Assembly: GCA_036008465.1 (NCBI GenBank)
Contig: DASYNP010000053.1
Location: forward strand, 1-64,000
Origin: DASPSM01 sp036008465
GTDB taxonomy: Bacteria; Planctomycetota; Planctomycetia; Planctomycetales; Planctomycetaceae
Reading direction: 5' to 3'
DNA length: 64,000 nt
In this document: positions 36,014 through 45,492 of the stretch, piece after piece
How positions within the stretch are numbered: position 1 is the stretch's first letter
Layout of the letters: each line of letters begins with the position of its first letter
Translations under genes and position numbers: made by a program
The notes under the pieces: model-generated
The model's database searches: none
What the model was told of the DNA's origin: nothing
Seen by the model: only the letters and a program-made list of their open reading frames with translations

Positions 36014-38065
36014 TCAGTCGTTCTTCGTATCACCCCGGGCGAAAATGCTGGCCACATACTGCAGGACGTCGGTCGCCGATTCCTCGTTGTAGCCGTAGTT
36101 TCTGATCAGTCGGCTCTTAACGATGTCGATCTTGGCCTGCGTGTCGGCATCGACCACGTTCGAGACGAGACTGGTCAGCTTGATGGTGTCCTTCTGGTCC
36201 TCGAAGAGTTTCATCTCGAGGGCCTTTTGCAGCCGCTCGTTCGTGCGGTAGTTGAACGTCTTGCCGTCGAGAGCCAACGCGCCGATGTAGTTCATGATCT
36301 CGCGGCGGAAGTCGTCTTTGCGGGTGTCGGGGATGTCGATCTTTTCCTCGATCGACCGCATCAAGCGTTCATCCGGTTCCTCGGGCTGGCCGGTGAACTT
36401 GTTGCGGACTTTTTCCCGCTGCGTGTAGGCCTTCACGTTGTCGATGTAGTTGGAACAGAGCCGCGTGAGCGCTTCCTCGTCGGCAGCGATCGCCCGTTGC
36501 ACTTCGTTTTTCACAATGTCGGTGTACTCGTCTTTTGTGACGCCGATCAGCTGCCGGTAGCGCTCGCGGACCTCTTCGCTGTGGATCAGCGAATGGTGCT
36601 TGAGCCCCTCTTCCAGCTCGTTCATCACCATGAACGGATTGAGATTGGTCGAGTCGGCGTTCGTCACCAGGGCGTTGGAAATCTTGTCCTGCACATACCG
36701 CGGCGAGATGCCGAGCATGCCCTCGCTCTTGGCCTCTTTGCGCAATTGGGCCACGTTGTCCGACGTGAAGCCCGGCAGCGTCTTGCCGTTGTAGAGCTTC
36801 AGCTTCTGCAACAGCGTGAGGCCGGCATTCTTAGGATCTTCGAGCCGCGTCAGGACGGCCCACATGGCGGCCATCTCGAGAGTGTGCGGCGCGATGTGCT
36901 TGCCGCGGACCCGCTTGGAGTTGTAGTCCTTCTCGTAAATCTTCTGCTCGTCGTTCAACTTCGTGACGTACGGGATGTCGATTTTCACCGTGCGGTCGCG
37001 AAGCGCCTCCATGAACTCGTTGGACTGCAGCTTGCGATACTCGGGCTCGTTGGTGTGCCCGACGATGACCGTGTCGATGTCTGTCTGGGCGAACTTTTTC
37101 GGCTTGATCTTGTGCTCTTGCGAGGCGCCCAGGAGGTCGTAGAGAAACGCGACATCGAGCTTCAGCACTTCGATGAATTCGATCACGCCCCGGTTGGCGA
37201 CGTTGAATTCGCCGTCGAAATTGAAGGCCCGCGGATCGCTCTCGCTGCCAAACTCGGCGATCTTGCGATAATTGATGTCGCCGGTCAGTTCAGTGGAATC
37301 CTGGTTTTTTTCGTCCTTCGGCTGGAAGGTGCCGATGCCGATGCGGTCCGGCTCCGAAAGAGTCAGCCGTTTGACGACGATCTGCTCGACTGCCTTTGTC
37401 CAGTCGCCCCCGGCCCGCTCGAGGCGTTCCTTGAACGTGAAGCGGCACAACGGGCACAGCTCGCCCACGATCTCAATGCCGTAGTGTTCGCCGTTGGTCA
37501 GGTCTTGCTTCTCATTGAGGAAGCGGACCAGCTCGGGTCGGGCTTCCTCGGGCACCAGATTGAGTGGCTCCTCGTGCATCGGGCACCAGAGAACTGACCC
37601 GTCGTCGTTCTTCCAGCCGTAGGTGAAGAGTGCGCCGTCTTCCGTGCGGCTATAGCGCTCCAGCCCGCGCTTGAGCAGGCGGGCGATTGTGCTCTTGGAG
37701 CTGCCGACCGGTCCGTGCAACAGCAGAACGCGCCGTTCGCTGCCGTATTTGAGCGCGGCACTTCGAAAGACGTTGACGATTTCCATCAGCGGCCGGGTGA
37801 GGCCGAAGATGGCGTCGGCCCCGCCGTTTTCGGGGTCGTCGAAGAACCGATAGCGGATCCAGCCGTCTTTGCTCCCCTCAACCGGCGTCGTGCCGTAAGA
37901 GAGGATCATGTCGTACAGCCGCTGGTAGGCCGTGCGGGTGACCCTGGGGTTCTTGCGAACGATATCGAGATATTCGTCGAACGAGCCATGCCAGTGCTCC
38001 TGGCGATAGCCGTCGAAGTTCTGGGACTTCGAGATACGTTCGAGGACGGCGCGAGCGTCTCCCAC
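36014..38065 (-). CDS. prkA: PrkA/YeaG-type serine protein kinase
   Basis: The frame opens at a TTG at 38089, but GTG at 38065 is preceded by AAGGAG at a seven-base distance, so I choose that; 683 residues. The AAA+ module has Walker A LLHGPVGSSKST at about 114 and the family lead-in FFDDPENGGADAIFGLTRPLMEIVNVF. The core includes GDINYRKIAEFGSESDPRAF, EFIEVLKLDVAFLYDLLGAS and VIVGHTNEPEYRKLQSNEFM, and the C-terminal kinase-like region KDDFRREIMNYIGALALDGK. PrkA-type kinases act in stationary-phase and sporulation signalling; some studies describe AAA+ protease-like behaviour. Substrates are not known here. It is the first gene of the prkA-DUF444-spoVR module. Confidence 0.95.
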   Translation of the reverse strand: MGDARAVLERISKSQNFDGYRQEHWHGSFDEYLDIVRKNPRVTRTAYQRLYDMILSYGTTPVEGSKDGWIRYRFFDDPENGGADAIFGLTRPLMEIVNVFRSAALKYGSERRVLLLHGPVGSSKSTIARLLKRGLERYSRTEDGALFTYGWKNDDGSVLWCPMHEEPLNLVPEEARPELVRFLNEKQDLTNGEHYGIEIVGELCPLCRFTFKERLERAGGDWTKAVEQIVVKRLTLSEPDRIGIGTFQPKDEKNQDSTELTGDINYRKIAEFGSESDPRAFNFDGEFNVANRGVIEFIEVLKLDVAFLYDLLGASQEHKIKPKKFAQTDIDTVIVGHTNEPEYRKLQSNEFMEALRDRTVKIDIPYVTKLNDEQKIYEKDYNSKRVRGKHIAPHTLEMAAMWAVLTRLEDPKNAGLTLLQKLKLYNGKTLPGFTSDNVAQLRKEAKSEGMLGISPRYVQDKISNALVTNADSTNLNPFMVMNELEEGLKHHSLIHSEEVRERYRQLIGVTKDEYTDIVKNEVQRAIAADEEALTRLCSNYIDNVKAYTQREKVRNKFTGQPEEPDERLMRSIEEKIDIPDTRKDDFRREIMNYIGALALDGKTFNYRTNERLQKALEMKLFEDQKDTIKLTSLVSNVVDADTQAKIDIVKSRLIRNYGYNEESATDVLQYVASIFARGDTKND

Positions 38066-38583
38066 GGAACCACTCCTTGTGCTGCCCAAATCTTATGCTC
38101 GGTCCCCGTTTCCGGCTGTCGGGACCGCGCATTTCAAGGCGCCTCGTCCGACTGGAATGGATTCACAGTCCGCGAGGTGCGGGGTGTGACCATCCCTGGT
38201 CCGGTAATCAACTTGTGAGGAAATGGGAACTGGGCGTTAGACGGCTTGAGTCGGCGCGACCCCAAGCCAAAGGGCCACTTCCACGCGGATGCCACATTTT
38301 CGGTGAGCACCCTGAATTATCGCAATTCTCGTACCCCTGGCAATATCAATGTCGGTGCATGGAATTGGCGCCTTCTCGATTCTACGCTCTGAATTCGAGG
38401 CTTGTTGGGCTCCGTCGCCGCAGGTCGCCGGTTTCGTCGCGGTCGGTTCACGTTGGCGCCGTTTTTCGTGACCCCCGGTCGCGACTCAATTAGAATCGAC
38501 CTCAAATCGAGACCATTCGATTCGGCTGGCTTTCGACAAGTTCAGGCCCCTTGGCAGTTTGGTTCCGACCGAGATTGACGAGT
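38066..38583. other. Intergenic gap between divergent prkA and aroB
   Basis: About 520 bp. It must carry the promoters of both genes, but I see no convincing box pair, no gene-like frame and no repeat shared with the other gaps. Confidence 0.4.
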
Positions 38584-39747
38584 ATGACTTCCTCCGAGGT
38601 CTCCAATTCGAGTTGCTCGACCGTTGGGGTCTCGCTCGGGTCGCGCAGCTACGAAATTGTGATCGTCACCGGACAACTGGCCGCGTGGGCCGAGCGGCTC
38701 AATCAGTGGATCCTCAACCGCCCGCAGTTTTCCGCGGGTTCCTCATCCCCCGGCAAGGCGTTGATTGTCACTGACGGCCACGTCGGCTCAACCCACGCTC
38801 GATCTGCGGAGGACAGCCTCAAAGGGGCCGGATGGACGACTGCACGTGTCGAGCTCGAGCCGGGAGAACAGTCAAAGACCCTTGAATCGGCAGCCCGGCT
38901 TTACGACGCGCTCGCCGAAACGAAGGCCGACCGACGCACGGTCGTCGTCGCCGTCGGAGGGGGAGTCGTGGGAGACACGGCTGGATTTGCAGCGGCGACC
39001 TACGCGCGCGGCCTGCCGTTCGTGCAAATTCCCACGACGCTTTTGGCGCAGGTCGACAGCTCGGTGGGGGGCAAGGTTGGCGTCAATCACGCGCGCGGAA
39101 AGAATTTGATCGGTGCGTTCCACCAGCCTATCGGTGTCTTTATCGACACCTCGACCCTCGCCACCCTGGCCGAACGAGACTACCGCTGCGGGCTGGCTGA
39201 GGTCATCAAATATGGCGCCAGCCTCGATCTCGATTTCTTGATGTACCTGGAAGCGCATGTCGACGGTCTCAACGCGCGCGGGCCCGACGTTCTGCGTCAT
39301 GTCATCGCGCGCAGTTGCCAGCTCAAGGCCGGCATCGTTGAGCAGGACGAGCAGGAGCTTACTGGACTGAGAGCCCTGCTCAATTACGGCCACACGTTCG
39401 CGCACGCCTACGAGGCGCTCTTGGGATATGGAACGCTGTTGCACGGCGAAGCGGTCGCCATCGGCATGGTGCACGCGAGCGAGCTCGCTGAACGCTTAGG
39501 TCGCATCGATTCTTCGGTCACACACAGGCTCGTGCGATTGCTGCAAGCGGTTCACCTTCCGACCGCCCTTCCCCCCAATTCGCTCGAGGTCGACGGGGTG
39601 CTTGATCGAATGCGTCTGGATAAGAAAACAGTCGGCGGAAAACTGCGGTTCGTCCTGCCGACGTCGATGGGGCAAGTCGAATTCGTCGACTCGGTTCCCG
39701 AAGCGGCGGTGCGGTCCGTGCTCTCCGACATCTTGAAGCCGGAATAG
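38584..39747 (+). CDS. aroB: 3-dehydroquinate synthase
   Basis: This cytoplasmic NAD-, metal-dependent enzyme turns DAHP into 3-dehydroquinate, the second step of the shikimate pathway. From the ATG at 38584 it has 387 residues. Motifs are GGGVVGD (about 125-131) for NAD, PFVQIPTTLLAQVDSSVGGK and VGVNHARGKNLIG (about 145-180), CGLAEVIKYG, and metal ligands in LNYGHTFAHAYE and LLHGEAVAIGM. All expected ligand residues appear present. The ribosome site is weak. dprA follows 15 bp later on the same strand. Confidence 0.96.
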   Translation: MTSSEVSNSSCSTVGVSLGSRSYEIVIVTGQLAAWAERLNQWILNRPQFSAGSSSPGKALIVTDGHVGSTHARSAEDSLKGAGWTTARVELEPGEQSKTLESAARLYDALAETKADRRTVVVAVGGGVVGDTAGFAAATYARGLPFVQIPTTLLAQVDSSVGGKVGVNHARGKNLIGAFHQPIGVFIDTSTLATLAERDYRCGLAEVIKYGASLDLDFLMYLEAHVDGLNARGPDVLRHVIARSCQLKAGIVEQDEQELTGLRALLNYGHTFAHAYEALLGYGTLLHGEAVAIGMVHASELAERLGRIDSSVTHRLVRLLQAVHLPTALPPNSLEVDGVLDRMRLDKKTVGGKLRFVLPTSMGQVEFVDSVPEAAVRSVLSDILKPE

Positions 39748-39762
39748 CCAGAAAGGGCCGTC

Positions 39763-40920
39763 ATGTCGGATCCGCCGTCGGCCGGTCTCCCCTTTAAAAG
39801 CGACGAGCCTGGTGATTCTGACCTGATCGACGCCCTGAGACTCAATCTGGTTCCCGGCATCGGCCCACGGTTGCAGCAAACACTCGAGGCAGCCTTTGGT
39901 TCGCCGTCCGCCATCCTCCGTGCAAGCCTCGCCGAGCTGCAACAAGTCGACGGGATCGGACCCAAGCTCGCGGCGGCGATCGTCGAGCATCGAAATGCGG
40001 ACGCCGCGATCCGCGAAATCGAGCGCTGCCGACAGGCCAACATTCAGTTGCTGCGGAAAGCGGCGCCCGAATATCCCCGTATGCTCGCGCAGATCTGCGA
40101 CCCGCCGAGCGTGCTCTATTGTCGCGGCCGTCTGGAGCCGAGGGACGAGGTGGCCATCGCCATCGTCGGCTCGCGTCGCTGTTCGGTCTACGGAAGACAG
40201 CAGGCGGAGCGGTTTGCCAGCGCACTGGCACGGGCGGGTGCGACGGTGATCAGCGGGCTGGCTCGCGGGATCGACGCGGCGGCCCACCGTGGCGCGCTCG
40301 AGGCAGGCGGACGCACGATTGCCGTTGCCGCGACGGGCTTAGCCAAGGTCTATCCGCCGGAGCACAAAGAGTTGGCTGCCCAGATCGCGGAGCAAGGCGG
40401 AGTCGTCTCCGAGTCCTGCCTGGATCAAGAACCGATTGCCGGACTGTTCCCGCAACGAAACCGCATCATCAGCGGGATGTCATTGGGCGTGATCATTATC
40501 GAGGCCACGCGCACCAGTGGAGCCTTGCACACCGCACGCCACGCGCTGGAACAGGGGCGAGAAGTCTTTGCCGTGCCGGGACGGATTGACAGCCTGACCA
40601 GCGAAGGCTGTCACGACCTGATTCGCGACGGAGTGCCGCTTGCTCGCGGCGTCGACGATGTGCTCGAAGCGCTCGGGCCGCTGCTTTCGCCGGTCAAATG
40701 CACCGAGAGAGAGGACGTTCATACCCCGCGCGAACTGACCCTCAGCCAGCAGGAGCGGACGATCCTCAATCTCGTCACGGTCGATCCGCGATTGATCGAT
40801 GAAGTCGTTCGCGACTCGGCCCTCGAATCGTCCCGCGTTTTGGCGACCCTGACGGTGCTCGAAATGAAGCGACTACTCCGCCGGCTTCCGGGGGGCTACG
40901 TGATGCGGACGGGGTACTGA
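39763..40920 (+). CDS. dprA: DNA processing protein DprA
   Basis: DprA binds incoming single-stranded DNA and loads RecA during natural transformation. The 385-residue protein has an N-terminal helix-hairpin-helix region (about 28-77, including LVPGIGPRLQQTL and VDGIGPKLAAAI). The Rossmann-like core carries GSRRCSVYG (136-144), SGLARGIDAAAH (164-175) and FPQRNRIISGMSLGV. A C-terminal winged-helix domain lies at about 330-385 (SQQERTILNLVTVDPRLIDE). It is complete. The gene follows aroB closely, a pairing that may be fortuitous. Other competence genes are not in the window. Confidence 0.95.
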   Translation: MSDPPSAGLPFKSDEPGDSDLIDALRLNLVPGIGPRLQQTLEAAFGSPSAILRASLAELQQVDGIGPKLAAAIVEHRNADAAIREIERCRQANIQLLRKAAPEYPRMLAQICDPPSVLYCRGRLEPRDEVAIAIVGSRRCSVYGRQQAERFASALARAGATVISGLARGIDAAAHRGALEAGGRTIAVAATGLAKVYPPEHKELAAQIAEQGGVVSESCLDQEPIAGLFPQRNRIISGMSLGVIIIEATRTSGALHTARHALEQGREVFAVPGRIDSLTSEGCHDLIRDGVPLARGVDDVLEALGPLLSPVKCTEREDVHTPRELTLSQQERTILNLVTVDPRLIDEVVRDSALESSRVLATLTVLEMKRLLRRLPGGYVMRTGY

Positions 40921-40973
40921 ATTACAGGCCTGGTCGGGGGCCGGTGGGAGTTCTTTCTGCCGTCGCCGTGACG

Positions 40974-42212
40974 TCAGCGTCGAGCCTGCGGGTCGGTTGG
41001 CCGAACGGCAAACGCGTAGAACTCACACGATGCGCCGGGCTTGAAGTCGTTGTCGACGCAAATCCAAAGGAGCTTACGCTCGTCGGGCAGCGACGGCCCC
41101 CAGGCGAGTCCTTCCTGCTTTTGCGCGAGCTGTGGGCCGGCCAGTCCGCAACGCGAGTCGAGGAAATCGATGAACACCGACTTGCGGACGGGCTTCACGC
41201 CTTGGGGGAGCTTCTTGGGAGCTAACGACTCAATCGAGCTGACGTCGCTGGCTCCGGCCAGATCGATCTTCATGATTTTCTTGAATGCGGCGCTTTGCCC
41301 CTCCTGTCCGTCGCGCTCGATAACCAGAAATCGGTGATCATCGACGGCCAGGATCTCGCACGTCTTATTTCCTTCGCGTTCCAGTTGGTACACAAACTCG
41401 CGGGTCGCGCCGTCCGCCAGGCTGATTTCCAACAATCGGCAGTTAAGTCCTTTGATCTTGCCCTTCTTCGATCGTTGCCCGTCCTGCAGAAGCGGCAGTT
41501 GAATCAGTGCGTAGACCCGTTTGCCATCGCGGCTAATGGCCAGGCTCTCGAAGCCGGCATTCGCGACGCGACCCGATTTGTTGGCGCTGACTTCTTCTTC
41601 CTTGCTGGCGGCCGGGTGCGCGATCGAATATCGGGCCGGCACGTCGAGAGCGCGAATCTGGTGCCCGGTGGAATCGAACTCGAAGATGTACGGGCCGTAC
41701 TCATCGGAGATGAAGACCGAACCCGAAGGACCGAGTCGAATGCCTTCCGGGTCGAACCGGTGATTGCCATCGGGTCCTTTGGGATCGAACGCGGTGGACA
41801 CGCCCAGCAGCGGCTTCCCGTCCGTCGCCGTCAGCAGGGTTGTCCCAACCACGCGGGCGGAACCCTTCGAGCTCCCGGCTCCGGGGGGCTTAAGCTCGAT
41901 CATCTGCCATCGGCAACGGTAGCGCGCGCTGCCGTCCCCCGGTCCGCGGTCTGGCAGCACGAAGTAGACGTCGTCGCGCCCTGAATACTCGAGCGCCGAG
42001 AGACCCCCGAGCTGATTGTGAGGCACGTTGCCCTGCAGTACGTCGGTCAATCCAGACTTATCCATGGTTCCCGGCGGCAGTTCCACTTTCCCAAGAAATT
42101 GGGTTTCTTCATCCGCCCGTGCCGGGCTGCCGAGGCTAACCAAGCATCCCACGAATAATCCGGCAGCAAGCAGTCTTGCGGAGCTTGAGACGGAAAGCCA
42201 GGTTCTGTTCAT
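40974..42212 (-). CDS. Exported phytase-like/esterase-like beta-propeller protein
   Basis: From the ATG at 42212 the protein has 412 residues with a signal peptide (LLAAGLFVGCLVSLGSPARA). The mature sequence fits the esterase-like phytase family (PF13449 type): NQLGGLSALEYSGRDDVYFV, LPDRGPGDG, HRFDPEGIRLGPSGSVFISD, NAGFESLAISRDGKRVYALI and a C-terminal LWICVDNDF segment. It would fold as a propeller in the periplasm. Activity is uncertain: phosphatase, esterase or binding. An intrinsic terminator sits 13 bp before the start codon, which is unusual. It converges on dprA with a 53-bp gap. Confidence 0.8.
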   Translation of the reverse strand: MNRTWLSVSSSARLLAAGLFVGCLVSLGSPARADEETQFLGKVELPPGTMDKSGLTDVLQGNVPHNQLGGLSALEYSGRDDVYFVLPDRGPGDGSARYRCRWQMIELKPPGAGSSKGSARVVGTTLLTATDGKPLLGVSTAFDPKGPDGNHRFDPEGIRLGPSGSVFISDEYGPYIFEFDSTGHQIRALDVPARYSIAHPAASKEEEVSANKSGRVANAGFESLAISRDGKRVYALIQLPLLQDGQRSKKGKIKGLNCRLLEISLADGATREFVYQLEREGNKTCEILAVDDHRFLVIERDGQEGQSAAFKKIMKIDLAGASDVSSIESLAPKKLPQGVKPVRKSVFIDFLDSRCGLAGPQLAQKQEGLAWGPSLPDERKLLWICVDNDFKPGASCEFYAFAVRPTDPQARR

Positions 42213-42224
42213 AACGATGCTTTC

Positions 42225-42263
42225 AAAAAAATGGCGCGCCGGTCGCAGCGACAACCGGCGCGC
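42225..42263 (-). terminator. Intrinsic terminator downstream of the DUF1559 gene
   Basis: Reading the minus strand, GCGCGCCGGT (42263-42254), a ten-base loop, ACCGGCGCGC (42243-42234), a short CA, then seven T residues (42231-42225). The perfect 10-bp GC stem followed by a T-run is a classic rho-independent signal. It lies 132 bp after the DUF1559 stop and ends only 13 bp before the ATG of the phytase-like gene. Confidence 0.85.
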
Positions 42264-42394
42264 GGAGCAAAAGCGCGTCTTGAATGAACAGAAAGGGATT
42301 GCGGCTGACGCGAAGCCGCGGGGGGTTCCAGTGTTCGACCTGGCGTCGTCGGCCAAGCGGCATAGACCGCTTGGTCGACTAGCCCGAAATCACA

Positions 42395-43555
42395 CTATTC
42401 GCCACCGGCATCGCCGAAGATGGTCTGGTTCCCATCGCGAGCGGTGATGAGATCGGCGAGGATCCTGTTATCCAAGTTCTCGCTCACAAACCGGACCGAG
42501 CCATCACACATCGCGAACGGACAGGTTCCGGGATGGAAGCAGAAGATCTCGTTCTTGTTGTTGCAGTTAATCGCGCACTGCCCGGTCTCGTTGATCAGAC
42601 CAGGGAATTGGTACCCGTCGACCTTCCAGCAGGGAGTTTCCGGCGCGGTCCAAGCCACTGCGTCCAGGTGCATGGAATAGCCACCGGGACCCGGAATGAA
42701 TGACGACGTGACGTTATCGGTCTTTTCGACCGAGTACAAAATCTTGCCGCCCTTATTCCAGTGCCACGGCTTTCCGGCACACTCCGTGTACATCATCGTG
42801 TTGCTGAGGCCGTCGGTGATGTTTCTGAGCCGGCAAATGCCTCCGTTAATGGCCGAATCGGCGACCGGGTCGTATCCAACCGCGAGCGCTGCCCCCGTAT
42901 CTCCCGGCCTTGTCAAACCATTGGCTGTGTAAAAGCCATCAGCTACGCCGGAACACGAAGTCGCGTAATCGATCGTCGGGATGCCTCCGGTGAGGTGGGT
43001 AAGTGGGACCGTCGGCTCAGGATTCTGACACCACCAAACGTCGAAGCGCGTGGCGGCATCCGGGGCCGACGGACACAAGAGCAACGGGAGCGGATTGTTG
43101 ATCGCGTAGGTGACATTGTTCGGATGGCACCAAGGCAGGTTCGGATTGTAGCCTTTGCTGTAGTTGCCTTGCTCGATGTAAGGAAGCGTGCTGACGAAGC
43201 AGTTCGACCAGCCGTCCGAGCACTTGTCGGCGGGTGTCCCGAAGCCTGGGGGCGGCTCTTTGCCCCAGGTCAGTCCGTTGGCGTTTCCGTCGACCTTTCC
43301 CTTAGTCCCCTTGCAGCCCGGGCCGCCCCAAGAGCCGTTCGAAAGCATCTTCCCAGGGGCGAAGCCGTGGTTTACGTCGGCGTAGTTGTGCTGCGCCAGA
43401 GTCCATTGTTTCAGGGTATTCCGGCACTGTGAGCGTCGCGCGGCTTCGCGCGCGGCCTGAACTGCCGGCAATAGCAGGGAGATGAGCGTGGCGATGATGG
43501 CAATCACCACGAGCAGCTCAATAAGCGTAAAACCGCGTTTGACCCGTAACGACAT
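42395..43555 (-). CDS. DUF1559 pseudopilin-like protein
   Basis: The start at 43555 follows TTAAAGGGGGGAAG, a strong ribosome site, giving 386 residues. The N-terminus is a prepilin-type signal: VKRGFTLIELLVVIAIIATL with Gly8-Phe9 as the likely cleavage and methylation site and Glu13 at position +5 of the mature protein. A helical spine follows (LLPAVQAAREAARRSQCRN), then the DUF1559 globular domain (TLKQWTLAQHNYADVNHGFA, NCFVSTLPYIEQGNYSKGY) and the terminal CPFAMCDGSVRFVSENLD motif shared by the family. DUF1559 proteins are hugely expanded in planctomycetes and are thought to be type II secretion/pilus-like components of the surface. It follows a small lipoprotein gene on the same strand by 92 bp and ends at an intrinsic terminator. 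Confidence 0.93.
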   Translation of the reverse strand: MSLRVKRGFTLIELLVVIAIIATLISLLLPAVQAAREAARRSQCRNTLKQWTLAQHNYADVNHGFAPGKMLSNGSWGGPGCKGTKGKVDGNANGLTWGKEPPPGFGTPADKCSDGWSNCFVSTLPYIEQGNYSKGYNPNLPWCHPNNVTYAINNPLPLLLCPSAPDAATRFDVWWCQNPEPTVPLTHLTGGIPTIDYATSCSGVADGFYTANGLTRPGDTGAALAVGYDPVADSAINGGICRLRNITDGLSNTMMYTECAGKPWHWNKGGKILYSVEKTDNVTSSFIPGPGGYSMHLDAVAWTAPETPCWKVDGYQFPGLINETGQCAINCNNKNEIFCFHPGTCPFAMCDGSVRFVSENLDNRILADLITARDGNQTIFGDAGGE

Positions 43556-43647
43556 CGACTTCCCCCCTTTAAGAATTGTTGAACGCAAAAACTTCTACGT
43601 GCACCAAACCCGCCCGCGAATGGTGGGCGCGGCAATCGAAAATAAGC

Positions 43648-44160
43648 TTAGGATTCCGAGCTAGCTTCACTGACGACTTGCTGTTGTTCCGGTGTCAGTT
43701 TGATCTCCAGAGGGGGAAGATCGTTATCCCCCTCCTGAACTTCGGCCCTCAGCACGCTCTCCCGGGGACTCCGGTAAGCGGAGGGCATCAACTCGGGTTC
43801 ATCGGACGTGCGAAGGTTTTGGTGGCTGCCTCGATACGAGACCGTCACGCGATATTTTCCGGCCGGTGCCCCGTCGTTGTCATAATAAGTGGTGAGGTTG
43901 AAAGCCCCGTCTTCGTTCGTGCGCCCACGCGGCAGGATCTGCGACGCGTCCTTGGGCAGCGGCGTCGTCGGGTGGAAGACCAGATCGGCATTAGCAAGCG
44001 GCTTGCCCTCCAAGATCAGCGTGCCCTTGACCGGGAAAACGGGCAGCTTGCCCTGAATCTCGGGGGTCTTCGACCTGCCGCAGGAGGAGGCGAACACGAC
44101 AGACGACAAACCGATCGCAATGGCGGCCCAGTGCGGCCCGCGCTCCGAATGCCCGCTCAC
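43648..44160 (-). CDS. Transthyretin-like lipoprotein
   Basis: The 170-residue protein begins MSGHSERGPHW with a hydrophobic core and a lipobox-like end (SVVFASSCGRS, Cys27). The mature part is a single beta-sandwich of the carboxypeptidase-regulatory/transthyretin type: VFPVKGTLILEGKPLANADL, FHPTTPLPKD, GRTNEDGAFNLTTYYDNDGA, PAGKYRVTVSYRG. Such lipoproteins regularly accompany DUF1559 genes in planctomycetes, here 92 bp upstream. Function is unknown; a surface-assembly partner is a reasonable inference. Confidence 0.75.
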   Translation of the reverse strand: MSGHSERGPHWAAIAIGLSSVVFASSCGRSKTPEIQGKLPVFPVKGTLILEGKPLANADLVFHPTTPLPKDASQILPRGRTNEDGAFNLTTYYDNDGAPAGKYRVTVSYRGSHQNLRTSDEPELMPSAYRSPRESVLRAEVQEGDNDLPPLEIKLTPEQQQVVSEASSES

Positions 44161-44691
44161 AATGCTCTCCCTTCGAAGGCCGGTCGATTGGTCCAGGCGC
44201 AGGTGTCAACCGAGTCGCCAGTACACGCTAGTGACCGAAACCTTCGTTTTCGTGACTGCGCAGTGAAACTTGTATGAAGACTCGTTGCCGACAACGGAGA
44301 CTTACCCGAATCCCAGTCATCGCGGCTGGCGGCGAAACCGCCCCACGACAAAAATCCTGAGCATCCGTTTAGCGCAGTGGCGGTCGCTTAAGGCAGGATT
44401 CTGTGGTGCCGAACGTTACAGGTGCGACGTGTGGTTTTCGTGAGGCAAAAATGCAGAATTCGTTAACGCTGAAAATCGCCTGAAGGAACCCGTATTAGGC
44501 AGAGTTCGTAATCTGGGATAGATAGGATGAGACGTGGAGCCATGACAGGGCGCAATCGCTGGACGCAACTGAAGTCCGCGCCAATGCGCACCTTGAGCGC
44601 CGGGAATGTCTCTCAACCCCCAGATTGCGGCGAGCCCTCGGCGACTGTGAGCGGCTTCTCGGAACGTTGGCGGGGGACCAAGTGACGGAGG
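44161..44691. other. Intergenic gap
   Basis: About 530 bp between the lipoprotein gene start and the 3' end of the ExeA-like gene, which reads toward it. It should contain the lipoprotein-DUF1559 promoter. No gene, RNA fold or repeat was recognised. Confidence 0.4.
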
Positions 44692-45492
44692 CTATGCCGA
44701 GAACCGCAGTCCGCGAAGTTCGTCGACGACCGCCCCCAGCGCTTCACCTGAAACGCGAGATTGCGAACCTTCCGCCAGCAGCAGTGACAACTCGCTCATG
44801 CGCCGGAGTTCAGCCGGAACGCCCGAAGCGGCTGCCACGAGCGCTTGGGCGACCCCCTCGAACGCATCGCTCGGACGTCCGAAGAATTCAAGCAAGGATT
44901 GCACGAACGCGTAGCTTTCCCGTTCGTCCAACGGCGCAAGCTCGATCCGCAGATCGTTTTGTTCGCGCCATTCACGCAGAACCATCGGGAACGAGCGGCC
45001 GGAAAAGCCAAAAATCCAAGTCTCGGCCAGATCTCGGCCGCCGCGCGACGAGAGCCTGCGCACCAAATGCTGACAATCTCGCATCGCTCGGTCGAGGTGA
45101 TCGACCATCAGCACGCATGGCCGCCCTGCCAGCGCGCGACCGCAAAGAGCGTCGGTTACCTCGCTCCACAAAGCGAGCGCTCGGCCACGAGCGCGCGATG
45201 TGACCTCCAGTCGCTGCGCCAGACGCTCCAAGAAACGAATTTCGTCCAGTCCGGTGACGTCGATCGAAACCACCTCGCACCCGGCGGCGCGGCAGTGCTG
45301 GGCGAAAACGCCGAGAACGGTCGACTTGCCGGTCCCGCGAGGTCCCACAATGATTCCGCAGCGGAGGCCGCTCTCGACAAGGTGCTCGAGCCGCGCCAAG
45401 GCTTCGAGATGGATTGCGCTCGCGAAGAAATGCGAAGCATTGCCGCCCAATAGGCGGGCCGAATCGTTCAGTCCTTCGCGCGCAATCGACAC
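44692..45492 (-). CDS. ExeA/GspA-like AAA ATPase
   Basis: The start is GTG at 45492 with AAGGAGG at an ideal distance; 266 residues. It begins NASHFFASAIHLEALARLEH, the pattern of ExeA-type proteins, then Walker A GPRGTGKST (50-58), Walker B region CVLMVDHLD (about 126-134), LVRRLSSRGG and a C-terminal helical bundle with PLDERESYAFVQSLLEFFG. ExeA-like ATPases (also MSHA MshM-like and transposition TniB-like relatives) couple ATP hydrolysis to assembly of secretin or pilus complexes. The Walker B here reads D-H where most relatives have D-E, which would weaken hydrolysis. It stands alone; no secretin gene is adjacent. The divergent neighbour is the TMTC-like gene. Confidence 0.75.
   Translation of the reverse strand: MSIAREGLNDSARLLGGNASHFFASAIHLEALARLEHLVESGLRCGIIVGPRGTGKSTVLGVFAQHCRAAGCEVVSIDVTGLDEIRFLERLAQRLEVTSRARGRALALWSEVTDALCGRALAGRPCVLMVDHLDRAMRDCQHLVRRLSSRGGRDLAETWIFGFSGRSFPMVLREWREQNDLRIELAPLDERESYAFVQSLLEFFGRPSDAFEGVAQALVAAASGVPAELRRMSELSLLLAEGSQSRVSGEALGAVVDELRGLRFSA

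Noticed and set aside
35987..37597. 536-codon plus-strand frame over prkA
   Set aside because: prkA is unmistakable on the other strand; the alternative has an anomalous V/L/D-rich composition.
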